Shown: positions 12,282-21,684 of the stretch, one piece after another
Layout: each line of letters starts with the position of its first letter
Numbering within the stretch: the stretch's first letter is position 1
Source of the DNA: Magnaporthiopsis rhizophila
Lineage: Eukaryota > Ascomycota > Sordariomycetes > Magnaporthales > Magnaporthaceae
Assembly: GCA_003049465.1 (NCBI GenBank)
Contig: PYSS01000174.1
Span: 3,105-58,132, forward strand
Reading direction: 5' to 3'
DNA: 55,028 bases
Program-made: the position numbers and the translations under genes
The notes under the pieces: generated by a model
Databases searched by the model: none
What the model was told of the DNA's origin: nothing
Seen by the model: only the letters and a program-made list of their open reading frames with translations

Positions 12282-13144
12282 GTGGGAATGTAAGACGGCT
12301 TGGGGAATGTCTTTGTAAGCCAGCTGGACCATGATGGGATTAGCTCTACCATCTGCCTTGTCATGTGTCCGCGCTAGCGCCTAGCCTTGCCAGCGTGCAC
12401 CTCGGTGTGCACATGCTTTCAATGCCTGGACCTTGCCCAGACAAGCAGGGATCTGTCGATCCCAATGCTTCGTGAAAGACATTGTCTAACGCGTCGGACT
12501 GCGAACTAACTGCTTTTGTATAGTACGCTGCCTACTCATCACTCACCGCCCCTGCTCCTGTGGCCGTGCCAACCCCTCAGAAGCCGGTAGACGCGAAGGT
12601 GGCGCCTCCCGTCATTCCGGCGCAAGGGGCCCAGGAGCAAGCTGCTAAGCCGCCGGCGCCACCACCAGGGATCTCGGGAGCGCCCGACCCGGCTTTCGCT
12701 CAGGACGGTTCCCCGAAGCAGCGAATCCTGTCGCGAGAGGAGCGCGTCGAGTACCGCGACCAGGACGGGAACCTGCTCAACGAGGAGCAGGTCAAGGCGC
12801 TCGAGGGCAAGGTGGAGTTCAAGACGCGCTACGAGACGCGAACGCGGGTTGTGGACGAACAGGGCCGCGAGATCGTGAACCCTGATCAGGCCGCAGCCGC
12901 AGCCGCCGCCCAGGCAGCCGCCAAGAAGGAGCCGGAGGGTGCCGGGGCTGGCCAAGGGAAGCCCGCGGCTGGTGTGGCCCCGCCGCATCCCGACGTCGAG
13001 GGCGCGGCCGAGTCGACCAAGATCAACGTCGACACCCTCGTCAAGGATGACCCGATCCAGCCGAGCGAGGAGGGCAGCAAGGAGATGGAGCAGAGGCTTC
13101 CGAAGCCCGCCAGCGGGGGTGGCGAGGCGACTAAGGGCGTCTAG
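9538..13144 (+). CDS. pmt1: Dolichyl-phosphate-mannose:protein O-mannosyltransferase, Pmt1 subfamily
   Basis: Exons 9538-9794, 9876-10165, 10258-10541, 10620-12086 and 12524-13144 give 972 residues. The protein is an ER-membrane GT39 enzyme that transfers mannose from dolichyl-phosphate-mannose to Ser/Thr of secretory proteins. It has a membrane segment from residue ~57 and the catalytic Asp-Glu pair at 83-84 in VVFDEVHFGGFAS. FMDVHPPLAKLL follows, with several further helices. A lumenal MIR region begins about GGYLHSHPLMYPTGS and continues through RLHSHDVRPPV and CVLFSHKVKLP; C-terminal helices include HHYFPALYFAIIAW. HFGGFAS...FMDVHPPLAKLL is Pmt1-type, not Pmt2 or Pmt4. The last exon adds a charged, Ala/Pro-rich cytosolic tail of ~200 residues containing KQRILSREERVEYRD. 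Intron 4 (12087-12523, 437 nt) is abnormal: it contains a ~97-nt T tract and one N. Its ends (GTGAGT, TATAG) and a CTAAC branch site look sound. Family S. cerevisiae Pmt1 is 817 residues. Confidence 0.95.
12182..12278. repeat. Poly-T tract with an N inside PMT1 intron 4
   Basis: About 97 nt of almost pure T, interrupted by GGN at 12221-12223 and a single G at 12229. It lies wholly in the intron, so the coding sequence is unaffected. The length and the ambiguous base suggest a join or unresolved homopolymer in the assembly. Confidence 0.85.
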
Positions 13145-14172
13145 TCTACTCGAAGGCGGGGCAAGACGCTTTTTTCTGTTTCCGTTCTCACATTTTACCA
13201 ACCACACATACTTGATCTCCCAAAAGACATAACTCTGGCACCAAAAAAGAAAATCTCCTTTGTCATTTAGTTTTTTGCATCTGCGAATGATGTTGGGCTG
13301 AGGTGGTGTGGAGTTTCCATGTTTCGGCCTGGGTGTTTAATGTGCCGGGTTATATCCTCCATGTTGGACCGGAGGGCATCGCCTCTCATTTTTTGCAAGA
13401 CGATCAAAACGACATAGACACGGGACTCCCTAATCTCGCTCCAAGTTCACATGTTCACGGCATCGGGTCTGTCACAACTCGATTCCCCAACACCTGCTAC
13501 GGGCGCTGCGCTGCTGCTCGACGCGATATCACGGCAAAGGGATCGGGCAGAGGCCGTGGCATGTTGGAAGACGTACGGGTGCAAGGCATCCTTCTTCGCC
13601 TGGACCTATCTCCTCTCCTTTTTTTTTATATATTTTATTTTTTTATTTACGGCACAACAACGCTACATACCCCGGCACCGTTTTAATGGGTTGGCATAGG
13701 GATGAAAAGGCGGGTTTGGAGGGCTGCTGCGGGCTTTTGGTGGGAGGGTTGGTGGATGAGGTAGGCTCCAAAGACTGGGCAGGGCGAATGCCGGCGGACG
13801 AGGTTTGTTCTGGGCCGCAAGGAGACGAGGCAGCAGCATGTGCCGGAACCGCGAGGTCAAGCTCGCAGGTCGGACATGTTCAAGGTCTTTCTGCTTGCTT
13901 GGTTGTTCCCCTAGTCTGTATCCAGGGCCTTCTGTTTTTTTGTGATTCTCGTCTAGCTCGTCTCCGATCTCAACATTACACACGAGGCACATGGGCTGCC
14001 CGCTTCACAGGGCATCTCCTGACATTCTTCTGCTCCCCGTGCGCCTGCCCTCCGACGGATGGGTGGTATCGTCATCCATTTTTGTATGTATTCTGCCCCA
14101 ACTGCCCTGTCTGCTTGCCTGCCAACACATGTATGGGAACCTCTACAGACGTGCCTCAACGAGCCGGGCACC
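13145..14172. other. Convergent intergenic region, PMT1 / LSM7
   Basis: 3' flanks of the two convergent genes. It includes a T/A-rich stretch at 13618-13650. No conserved coding signal was seen on either strand. Confidence 0.5.
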
Positions 14173-14798
14173 TCACTCCTCGTCGTCGGGTTCCACAAAC
14201 GGGTTCGTGATCGGCTCGGAGCCGTCGGTCGGGCTGAGGGCGACGAGGAGCGTGCCGCGGATGACGACAAGGCCGAGCGGCCTGCTGGTCTCGTTGCCGT
14301 CGTCGTCTGTTGCGTTTGGGTAGGTGTGGCCGGGCGGCGTCAGTCAGCCGGTCAGCATCTGGTGTGTGGGGAGGAGAAAAAGGAAGAAGGCAGGCGCGCT
14401 CTCCCCGTCTTTACTCACCTCGCATCGTCTCCTTGACCTCGTCCAGCACCAGGTTCATCAGCGCGTCATAGCCCTTTAGGGTGCCCGTCACTGTTCGAAT
14501 GGGGTCAGTGCTGCCGGCGGTCGTGGAGAAGGGGTGGGGTGGGAAGGAAGGAAAAAGGAAATGGCCGCCAACACGTACCCTCGCGGCCGCCGTTGAACTT
14601 GACCTGCACCTCCTTGTCCATGTACCTGGCCAGGTCCAGAATGTTCTCCTTCTTGGGGCGTTCGCGGTCCCCGCCGCCGCCGCCAGAGTGATCGCCCCTG
14701 CCGCCGCCACCGCTGTGGCCGTCGCCTCGCCCCCTGCCGCCGCCGCGTCCTCTGAATCCGCCGCGGCTTCCTCCTCCTCGTTGGGGCCTATCTGCCAT
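14173..14798 (-). CDS. lsm7: U6 snRNA-associated Sm-like protein LSm7 with N-terminal RGG tail
   Basis: Exons 14798-14579, 14490-14419 and 14306-14173 give 141 residues. The Sm fold starts KKENILDLARYMDKEVQVKF; Sm1 continues through GGREVTGTLKGYDALMNLVL, and Sm2 is GLVVIRGTLLVALSP. The end is acidic (PDDEE). LSm7 is a subunit of the cytoplasmic LSm1-7 ring (mRNA decapping) and the nuclear LSm2-8 ring (U6 snRNP). Human LSM7 is 103 residues. The extra ~45 N-terminal residues here are a Gly/Arg-rich stretch with many RGG and GRG units, an RNA-binding, potentially arginine-methylated tail. The ATG at 14798 is the only in-frame start before that tail. The gene converges on PMT1. Confidence 0.95.
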
Positions 14799-15123
14799 TT
14801 TTTGTCTGTCGCGATCTGCTCTCTTTTTTTTTCTGGAAGGTGTGGGGTGGCTGTGCGGGGTGTGCGCCCCTCTCGGTGGCGAGCTGCTGCTGCTACGGCA
14901 GGTCTGTCGCTTTGGTTTGCTCTCGAGCTGCTTCTTTCAGGTTCGGGCCGGCGGAGCCACTGTCGAGACTGCTGTAGGTATGTGCGGTCGGGCGCAGCGG
15001 CAGCAGTCAATTGGCAAGAGAAGCTTGCTTGAAGCTGCCCGCCGCGGGATGGAGCGCGGTTTGGGTCGCGGATGCCCCGCGCTGGAGGCGGCAGGTGCTC
15101 ACCGCACGGTGCAACTCCTGTCA
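14799..15123. other. Intergenic, LSM7 upstream region
   Basis: The promoter side of LSM7 (-). It is GC-rich, with a short T run at 14824-14831. No gene was seen. Confidence 0.45.
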
Positions 15124-15153
15124 GCTACCTAAGGTACCTAAGGCAGGTACCTA
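15124..15153. promoter_or_regulatory. Cluster of AGGTACCTA-type palindromic motifs
   Basis: Three near-identical elements lie in 30 nt: CTACCTAAGG, GTACCTAAGG and CAGGTACCTAG. Each is built round the GGTACC/CCTAGG-like core. They sit about 200 nt before the ATG at 15349 and 330 nt before that of LSM7. Related motifs recur in other gaps of this window. A regulatory or chromatin-boundary role is inference only. Confidence 0.4.
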
Positions 15154-15348
15154 GACCCATCGGCTGTTAGTGGATCAACCCATGCATCTCCCACGTCAGC
15201 CGAGTCAAGCTACAACATACTCTTGTTCTAAGCAACGTCAACAACATTTTTTGGTCTAAGAAGCGCCTACAATTGACAGCTTAACCACAGCCTACAAGCA
15301 AAAAACAGTTCAACTCCTTGAGAATCAAAGATCACACCGCCATTCATC

Positions 15349-15867
15349 ATGCCGGAAGGCACCCGACTCTTCCCTGGCGACGCGGGCAGACCCCAGTACG
15401 GCGGTCGTCAGAGCCGGAGAAACAGCCGTCAGCAGGCCGAGGCTGGAGCCCGGCAGACGCAGCCGTGGAGCTTCCGAGAAGCCAATACGCCGGAGGATCA
15501 GAGCTTTTTTTCGCAGTTGCGTCAACGCACAGTCGCAGTTCAGGACACCGCAACACCGATGGTCATTGTCGACGAGGCCCGGATCTTCTAGCAGCTGCCC
15601 AACGAGCCGCCTTTGAACACCATTGGCAGAGCCCGCCAGCTCAACGAGCACATCAACGACGAGGTAACCCGCTTCGTCCTTTTCTGGAACGTCATGAACA
15701 GCCTGGTGGCCTCAACGCCGAGCATCCCCCACAACAATCGCGTGAGGAACCTCCTCATCACCGAGGGGCTGGTGGGCATGGACGGCCGCCCTGCCGGTGT
15801 GCTTCCGACCCGCATCTACTTCGATTACCTCATGGGCATCTTGGCGGCCGTGGTCAGCCACCCCTGA
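15349..15867 (+). CDS. Unrecognised protein, frame interrupted by one UAG
   Basis: One reading frame runs from ATG 15349 to TGA 15865-15867 (173 codons), broken only by TAG at 15589-15591. Before the stop the product is basic and Gln/Arg/Gly-rich, ending PMVIVDEARIF. After it comes an ordered-looking part (RARQLNEHINDEVTRFVLFW, then RVRNLLITEGLVG and PTRIYFDYLMGILAAVV). I do not recognise the family. Three explanations are open. The codon may have been CAG (Gln), changed to TAG, giving a pseudogene. UAG may be read through; the next codons are CAG CTG, near but not identical to the CARYYA context. Or TTCTAG may be a 3' splice site, with a weak donor such as GTCGCA about 60 nt upstream. The frame is the same on both sides and GC-rich at third positions, so both halves look like one protein. 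Confidence 0.5.
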
Positions 15868-17635
15868 GCATTTGATAAGCGACTGGCCTCGGCTAGTTAC
15901 AGGTAAGCGAGCCAACTCCCCATGGATTTGTACCAGAGCAGCGACTGTTGACTCCCCACCCTCCTACAAAGAGCACGCCTCAGAGACTAACTCGTTTCAT
16001 GTTAATTACATACCTAGCCATGCCGTGTCCCCTTCTCACATGCGACTCCCGGGGAGAAACAAGCAGGAGGACCTGAGATTGTCACCATGGGCTGCAGGGC
16101 GGGCAGGCAGGCAGTCGGGCGTTTCGGATCCACATCCAACAAGAGGGAGAGCACGCAGCCGCACAGATTGGAAGCTACCCAATGTCTTTGCTTTTTCCCT
16201 CTGTTGCGTGTTGACGGATTACTTCTTTTTTCTTTCCTTTTTCGGCCACGAAGAGGTCACCACCCGAAGCACCTAAGGAACTAGGTACCTTTTTATTCTA
16301 CATCTAGATAGAGAGATACAAATACGGAAAAAAAAATCAGTACGCGTACACACGCATCAAGCATACTGGACTTTTTCAACAAGCCATTTCGTTCGACCAG
16401 GCTGCTGTGATAGTGCTCACACTGGGCGTTGCTTTCCCGTCCCCAAAGTTGAATTCGGTGATGGTTGAATTCAAACGTGGGCGGCAACCGCCTGGCAGGC
16501 AGGCAGGCAGGCAGGCAGGCAGATAGACGTACGGATTTCATTTTAATAAATCACATGGAGCAAGCCATTTGCACGGTGATCCCTCTCACTGCAATGGTCA
16601 CTCGCATTACGGATGGCGAGGGGGCAAAAAAAAAAGTCTGCATTTGAAATGTTGGTGGGGTGCTTCTTGTTGGGCTGGCCCGCGAACCCCGGGGACGGTC
16701 CTTGAATCCCAGGCAACGAAACAAGTGGTCTGTCTAATTCTACGGACGCACTCGGTGCACGGGATGAAATACCTAGTCGTCCCTAATACACTGCAGCCCA
16801 TGTCGGGCAAATCTCAGAGCGTCGTTTGATTTCCAAGCCCGGAGGGTTCGTCTCCAAGGCAGCGAGGCCAGGTCGTCTCAACCCCCCAAGTTCCTCCCCT
16901 GTGACACCCTCCAGCTACCTAGGTGTTGTCCAGCCTATCCGGGCGCGCGGGTAGGGTAGCCGCGTGGTTGTCTGTGGTCAAAGTGGCTCCTCACATCGTC
17001 GTCAGGAAGTCATCACCTACACGTGAGCTCGGGATTAGGAAGAATAATCAAGAACAAAGTGGAAGGACCCAGAGCTCCTGCCCTCAACACTTTTTCTTTC
17101 CCACTCAACAAATAGCCCGAGCAGACCTCGACCGTCGAGGTGCTTCTCGTCTCTCCCAGTCTCTGCACCACCTGCTGCTACCTCTTCTACTTCTTTTTGT
17201 TCCAGTTGTAGGCCACTGGTGCTATTCGTCTCATTCTCTCTCTTCCTCTTCCCTCTGCGCGTCCCTCGCAGCTGTTGCTGGAGAGTGCCCGCGATCAGAG
17301 ACGTCGTGGGAGGAGGTAGCCGAGAAAATTTTTTCCTCCAATTGTCTGCCCACAACTTCTTTTTTTTTTCTTTCCTCACCACAACCGTCAACTTCCTCCA
17401 GCCCCAAACACACACCATCGATCAACACTCCCTCCATCCCATCATCATCTGTAGTCTCGTAGCTGACTACGGCCTCCTCCTCTGTCACTTGCTGTCTCTC
17501 TTCTACCTACCTCGGGAACACTCCACTCTTCGCATCGTTGGTTTCTGGCTGATCTGCCCGGCATCTCGCTGAGCAGCAGGTCAACGCCAGCTTAGCACAC
17601 GAACCAGAGCCGACTGCCACGCCAGTCACGCCAGC
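15868..17635. other. Intergenic / long leader before the RRM gene
   Basis: No recognised gene. It contains two AGGTACC/CCTAGG-type motifs (about 16279-16291 and 16915-16924), the (GGCA)n array and, from about 17080 to 17570, a strongly CT-rich stretch typical of the 5' leader of a highly transcribed fungal gene. The open frames in that stretch are Ser/Phe/Pro artefacts of the CT bias. Confidence 0.5.
16493..16522. repeat. (GGCA)n microsatellite
   Basis: About seven tandem copies of a GGCA/GCAG tetranucleotide in the non-coding gap. Confidence 0.9.
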
Positions 17636-19977
17636 ATGAGGGACCGCGGAAGCGGGCAGTCGGGCCATCGGCCCGCTGCTTCTGCCAAGCCTGCTGCCAA
17701 CAAGGGCAAGCGCAAGGCCGAGGTTGAGTCTGACGGCGACACCCCCAAAGCCAACACAGACGAGCCTCTCATGACACTCAGGTTCCAGTTGAAGGGTAAC
17801 TACCAGCCGCCCCCCCGCGACAAGCAGGTAGTGCCAGAGTGGCTGGAGGGTGTCTCTACCAGCGGCGATTGGGAGGAGCGCAAAAACTTCGTGGATCTCA
17901 CGACAAAGGGCGAGCCGGGCACTACCACAAACAAGCTGGACTCTGGTCGCAAGATAAAGACTCCCAAGTGGGAGGCTGATGATGCTGATGGTGAGTCTTT
18001 GCCGACTCCCCGCCAGCCCGTGGGTCGACTTCCTGGGTCTCAGTCCGTGCCCAACCTGGGCAACCCCGACGCCCTCTCTCAGAGTGCCGAGAGCCCGTCC
18101 ATCAAGGCTCATATGAACAACCCTGTTCCGGAGCATCTTGCAGCAGGACCCCGTAGGGTCATCCGGAAGCCCATCCAGATCCCCCTGCGGTCGAACACCT
18201 TGCACCCCCGTGAGTCGGGCATGAGCAACAGCAACGGCACATCGAGCATGCGCAACAGCAACGGCACGCCAAGCGTGAGCACTGGCTACGCCACATCGGG
18301 CATGAGCAACAGCAACGGCATGCCAAACATGGGTAACAGCAACGGCACGTCAAGCGTGAGCACTGGCGACGGCGCGCCAACCACGGGCCACTCCGACATC
18401 ATGGGTCACAACATAACCCTTCCTCCCCCGGTCATGACGGGGGACTTGGTTCCCACCGGCGAGGACCCGGCGACTGCCACCATCCGCTCACAGCGGTCCT
18501 GGGTCCTGAACTATCTGACCTCGCCTCCCCGGGGCCGCCCGACCGTTGCGCAGGCGTTCAACGAGCAGATCTACCCCTTCGTCGAGACTCTCTCGCAGGT
18601 GCCCAAAAAATGCGACTTCAGCGTGGTGAAGATCAAGAACGTAAGCCCATCCCTTCCGGAATCTCAGCAGGCTTTTCCCGTCATTAGAGCCTAGAACTCG
18701 TTCGTTGACCGCCCATTACTGCCGCAACAGATTCCTTTCAAGACTACTGAATCCGAGATCATGGCCTTTTTGGGCCGCAAAGCCAAGCTCATCCCAGACT
18801 ATCTGGATCCAGTCCACATCATGATGGAACGTGTCACCAGCAAGACGCTGGATGCGTATGTCGAGTTTAAGACTCTCGAAGGTGCCGTCGCTGCGATCGC
18901 CAGACACGGCGAGGCGCAGCGTAATGGCCGCCCGAACCGTATTGGCGATCGCCCAGTCGAGATTGTGGTTTCTTCGCAGGAAAGCCTGATGGCCGAGCTG
19001 TTTCCCCATGCCAGGGGCATCGAGTGGGTGAACATAACCCCTAAGCTGAAGGAGAGGAACCCCAGCGAGCCCTGGGAAACCTTCAAGGGCTTCGTCTCCG
19101 AGGAGGAGATGACAATGCTCGTCAAGCACGTCAAGGTTCCGCATCGCGTAAGTGGCTCGGCACGGCACGACGCTTATTTTCATGCTTAAAGCCGGGTTTT
19201 CACATGCTGACGACCCAACGCTCCATGGCCCCAGTCTCCCTTCTCCCGGGAGTGCCCCCAGCGCCCATACGAGTGCATGATCAGCACACTGCGCAAGCTG
19301 CCGTGGCACATGACGGATTGGATCACCTTTCGCCAACGTTACTCCATCTTCGAGGCGTGCTACCAACTAATCAAACATCTCCGCCGCATCCTGGACAGCG
19401 GCTGCGCCACGAATCTGCTCAACGAGCGGCTGTTCAACCACCTCACTCATACGGCCATGCGATGCCCCGGCTTCACCATAGTGCAGAAGGACGACTTGGC
19501 CAGAGTGATAGGCATCCAAGACGGAAGGATGATGTACTCTTACGGCTTGCCCCTCAACCCAGGCTCCTGGGTCCACCTGTACGGCGTTGGGCCAAAGATG
19601 GACATGCCGCTTGACGTGATCGAGGTGAGTATAGTTGGGGGTGGTCACATGACACTCGGCTACGTGAACACCAACTTTTCAGCCTTTTCTTTGGATCTCC
19701 TTGACAGAAATACCCATATACTAACTGCTCCCTCGAAAAAAAAAAGTACTACGTCGCCATCATTCGCGAGGAGACGATCAAGAAGGTCAACTCGCTCTCG
19801 TACGACGAGCGTGCCCATCTCGCCAACTTGGCCCAAAATGTTGACAAGACCTTCGGCTACCTCTGGTGGGAGCTCGCTCTTCCGACCGGCCAGGCTTTCG
19901 ACAACCAGACCCTTGGCCAAGTCGCTAGGCACGAGCTCTACATCATCGAGCGCATCCTCACTCGCGCCTTCTCCTGA
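17636..19977 (+). CDS. Large RRM-domain RNA-binding protein with NSNGT repeats
   Basis: Exons 17636-18640, 18731-19147, 19235-19624 and 19747-19977, all phase 0, give 680 residues. The first ~300 residues are disordered and include an imperfect repeat around 195-250 (units such as GMSNSNGTSSM and GTSSVSTG, coded at 18220-18390). An RRM follows at about 330-430: RNP2-like VVKIKNIPF and RNP1-like DAYVEFKTLEGAV. This is closest in style to the hnRNP-H/RBM12-type quasi-RRM, where aromatic contacts are reduced. The C-terminal ~250 residues are well ordered, rich in Trp/Tyr/Leu (RQRYSIFEACYQLIKHL, YLWWELALPTGQAFD), and probably form a conserved fungal domain I cannot name. A role in RNA metabolism is inferred from the RRM; the target is unknown. 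A long CT-rich leader precedes it. Confidence 0.85.
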
Positions 19978-20270
19978 GTGCCGCGCCAATTTCGACTTGC
20001 CCCATGCCGTCGTTGGCCCTTTTCACCTCCCGGGAAACGGTCGGAAAGGACGATCAGAGACATGTCACAACCGCAGAAAGAGAAAACAGAAACCCCGAAA
20101 AAAAAATTGAAAACGACAAAAAAGAAAGAAAAAAAAACGGCGGGAGAAATGAAGATTCATCTTGTTACAACTACTCAGGGCCAGCATCCTTAGCGTCTGT
20201 CTTCGAGAGCACAAATCGTCGGCAGGACTGGATGGTGTTCGCCTCAGAACTTCTTCACCTATACCATCTT

Positions 20271-20522
20271 GTTCGGGCGACTAGGGGAACCCGTTGCTCT
20301 CTCACACACACTCTCACGACCCAGTCTCGCTCTTTTCTTTATTATCTTCTCTTCTTCTGACTGGCAATAATGGGTCAACACGTGCACAAATGTTCGGGCG
20401 ACAAGGGGAACTTGTTGCTGTCTCTCACGCACACTCTCACGACCCGGTTTCGTTCTTTTATTTTTATTTTTCTCTATCTTCTCTTCTTTCGACGGGCAAT
20501 AATGGGTCAACACGTGCACAAA
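20271..20522. repeat. Direct tandem duplication of ~120-130 bp
   Basis: Copy 1 (20271-20391) and copy 2 (20392-20522) both start GTTCGGGCGAC and both end GGGTCAACACGTGCACAAA. They share the core CACTCTCACGACCC and a T-rich centre ending GGCAATAATGGGTCAACACG. Copy 2 is about 10 nt longer in the T-rich part and differs by scattered substitutions. The two lie back to back, about 290 nt past the stop of the RRM gene. Each copy contains CACGTG (E-box). Confidence 0.9.
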
Positions 20523-21163
20523 CTCTTTGCTAACTAGTCTGGAACTTGATGGAACATTTGAGGGAGGAAAGAAGGAGTGGAATTTGCTCTTCGAAGGGAC
20601 TATTTACCAGCCACAGGGCAAGGTCGGATCGGGATATCGCGTCCCTCATTTTCTTTTTCCCCGACATGTTTTGTCCTCCTTCGGGTGGGACCTCCATTCT
20701 CATCTCTGCCTTTCATCTCTCCCCATTGTTGCTTGTTGCGAGCTGGCTTTGGAGAGGGAGTATCTCCCTTTCCATCTCTCTGGCCTAGCTCCTCCGGTAT
20801 GGATGGCTCGCATCTTTGAGCTTGGACGCCACCGAAATGGGCAAGAGAGTTTGTTGGGGCATTGGCTGGAATGGAACAAGACGAGCTACACAAAACAGGT
20901 AGAGATAACACTAAAAAAAAAAAAAAATGAAAACAACTTTGGAAGCAACTCTCGCGGGAGGAGCAGCACGGCTGGAGTGGCCTTGACTTCCATGGTGATT
21001 TGATTCTCGCTCGTAGTCTCTGGTGGGCGCGATGTTGGTGTCAGTTTGACTGCGTAGAGGCGGTTTTGAGACGTGGACGACGTCATGGAGAGACTGAGAT
21101 GACACACGGCCGGGATGGAGAGACGGCTGGAGATGGAGATAGCTTGAAACGGGGATATGATGG
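20523..21163. other. Intergenic, no gene recognised
   Basis: T-rich frames (20527-21003) give no recognisable protein. A 13-nt A run lies at about 20912-20926. Confidence 0.45.

Positions 21164-21196
<33 letters not shown>
21164..21196. repeat. (GAT)n microsatellite
   Basis: About eleven tandem GAT/ATG units. On the minus strand this would read as a His or Ile run, depending on frame. It lies downstream of the first exon of the Cys-rich microprotein and may be intron or 3' flank. Confidence 0.9.
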
Positions 21197-21485
21197 CGAT
21201 GGAGACTGAAACCTCGCGCGGATTGCGGACGACGACGGAGAATGGGCCAGATAACTTGGCATGGGCAGATGACGGAGAACGAGCTGCTTAGGAACGTGGC
21301 CATGATAGAGAGATCGCCATGCACGCACGCAAAAGAGAAAATAAAAGCACAAACAAAACACACACAGCTGGTCTCCGATTCCCCGCTCGATAAATGGATG
21401 GAAAAGACCGGCGGAAACAAGGGCGTGGGAGCAAGCAGGACGGCGCCGGAAACACGATGACAAGAGGGAGAGGAAGAAATCTTAC

Positions 21486-21684
21486 AGCGCCGGTGGGGAT
21501 CCCAGTGCCCGTGCTCGGGGCAGATGCCCCGCGAAGGCCCACGCGCCTCGGAGTAGTCCAGCGTGCGTTCGCTCGGGTTCTTCTTGTAGGCGCAGTCGGG
21601 CTTGCCGCAGTCGAGGATGACGACGGTGGACGGGTCCTTGCACTTTTTGCCGCACCAGAACTGCTCAAAGTGCTCGTAACACAT
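21486..21684 (-). CDS. Small Cys-rich protein, first exon (3' part not resolved)
   Basis: ATG at 21684 opens 66 codons plus one base, up to a good donor (GTAAGA) at 21485. The sequence begins MCYEHFEQFWCGKKCKDPST and continues with VVILDCGKPDCAYKKNPSERT and ICPEHGHWDPHRR. Six cysteines and two histidines are spaced like a small zinc-binding or disulphide-bonded module, and there is no signal peptide, so zinc binding in the cytosol or nucleus is the more likely reading. I have the impression of a small hypothetical family of filamentous fungi, but no function is known to me. The frame also stays open through the putative intron into a low-complexity stretch, so the C-terminus may be there or in a short exon further on. 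Confidence 0.6.

Noticed and set aside
15589..15591. Reassignment of UAG to glutamine in this organism
   Set aside because: PMT1 ends in TAG at its expected C-terminus, and the second in-frame TAG is a splice site; the standard code suffices.
16493..16522. CRISPR-like repeat
   Set aside because: It is a plain tetranucleotide microsatellite without spacers; none of the arrays in the window has spacers.
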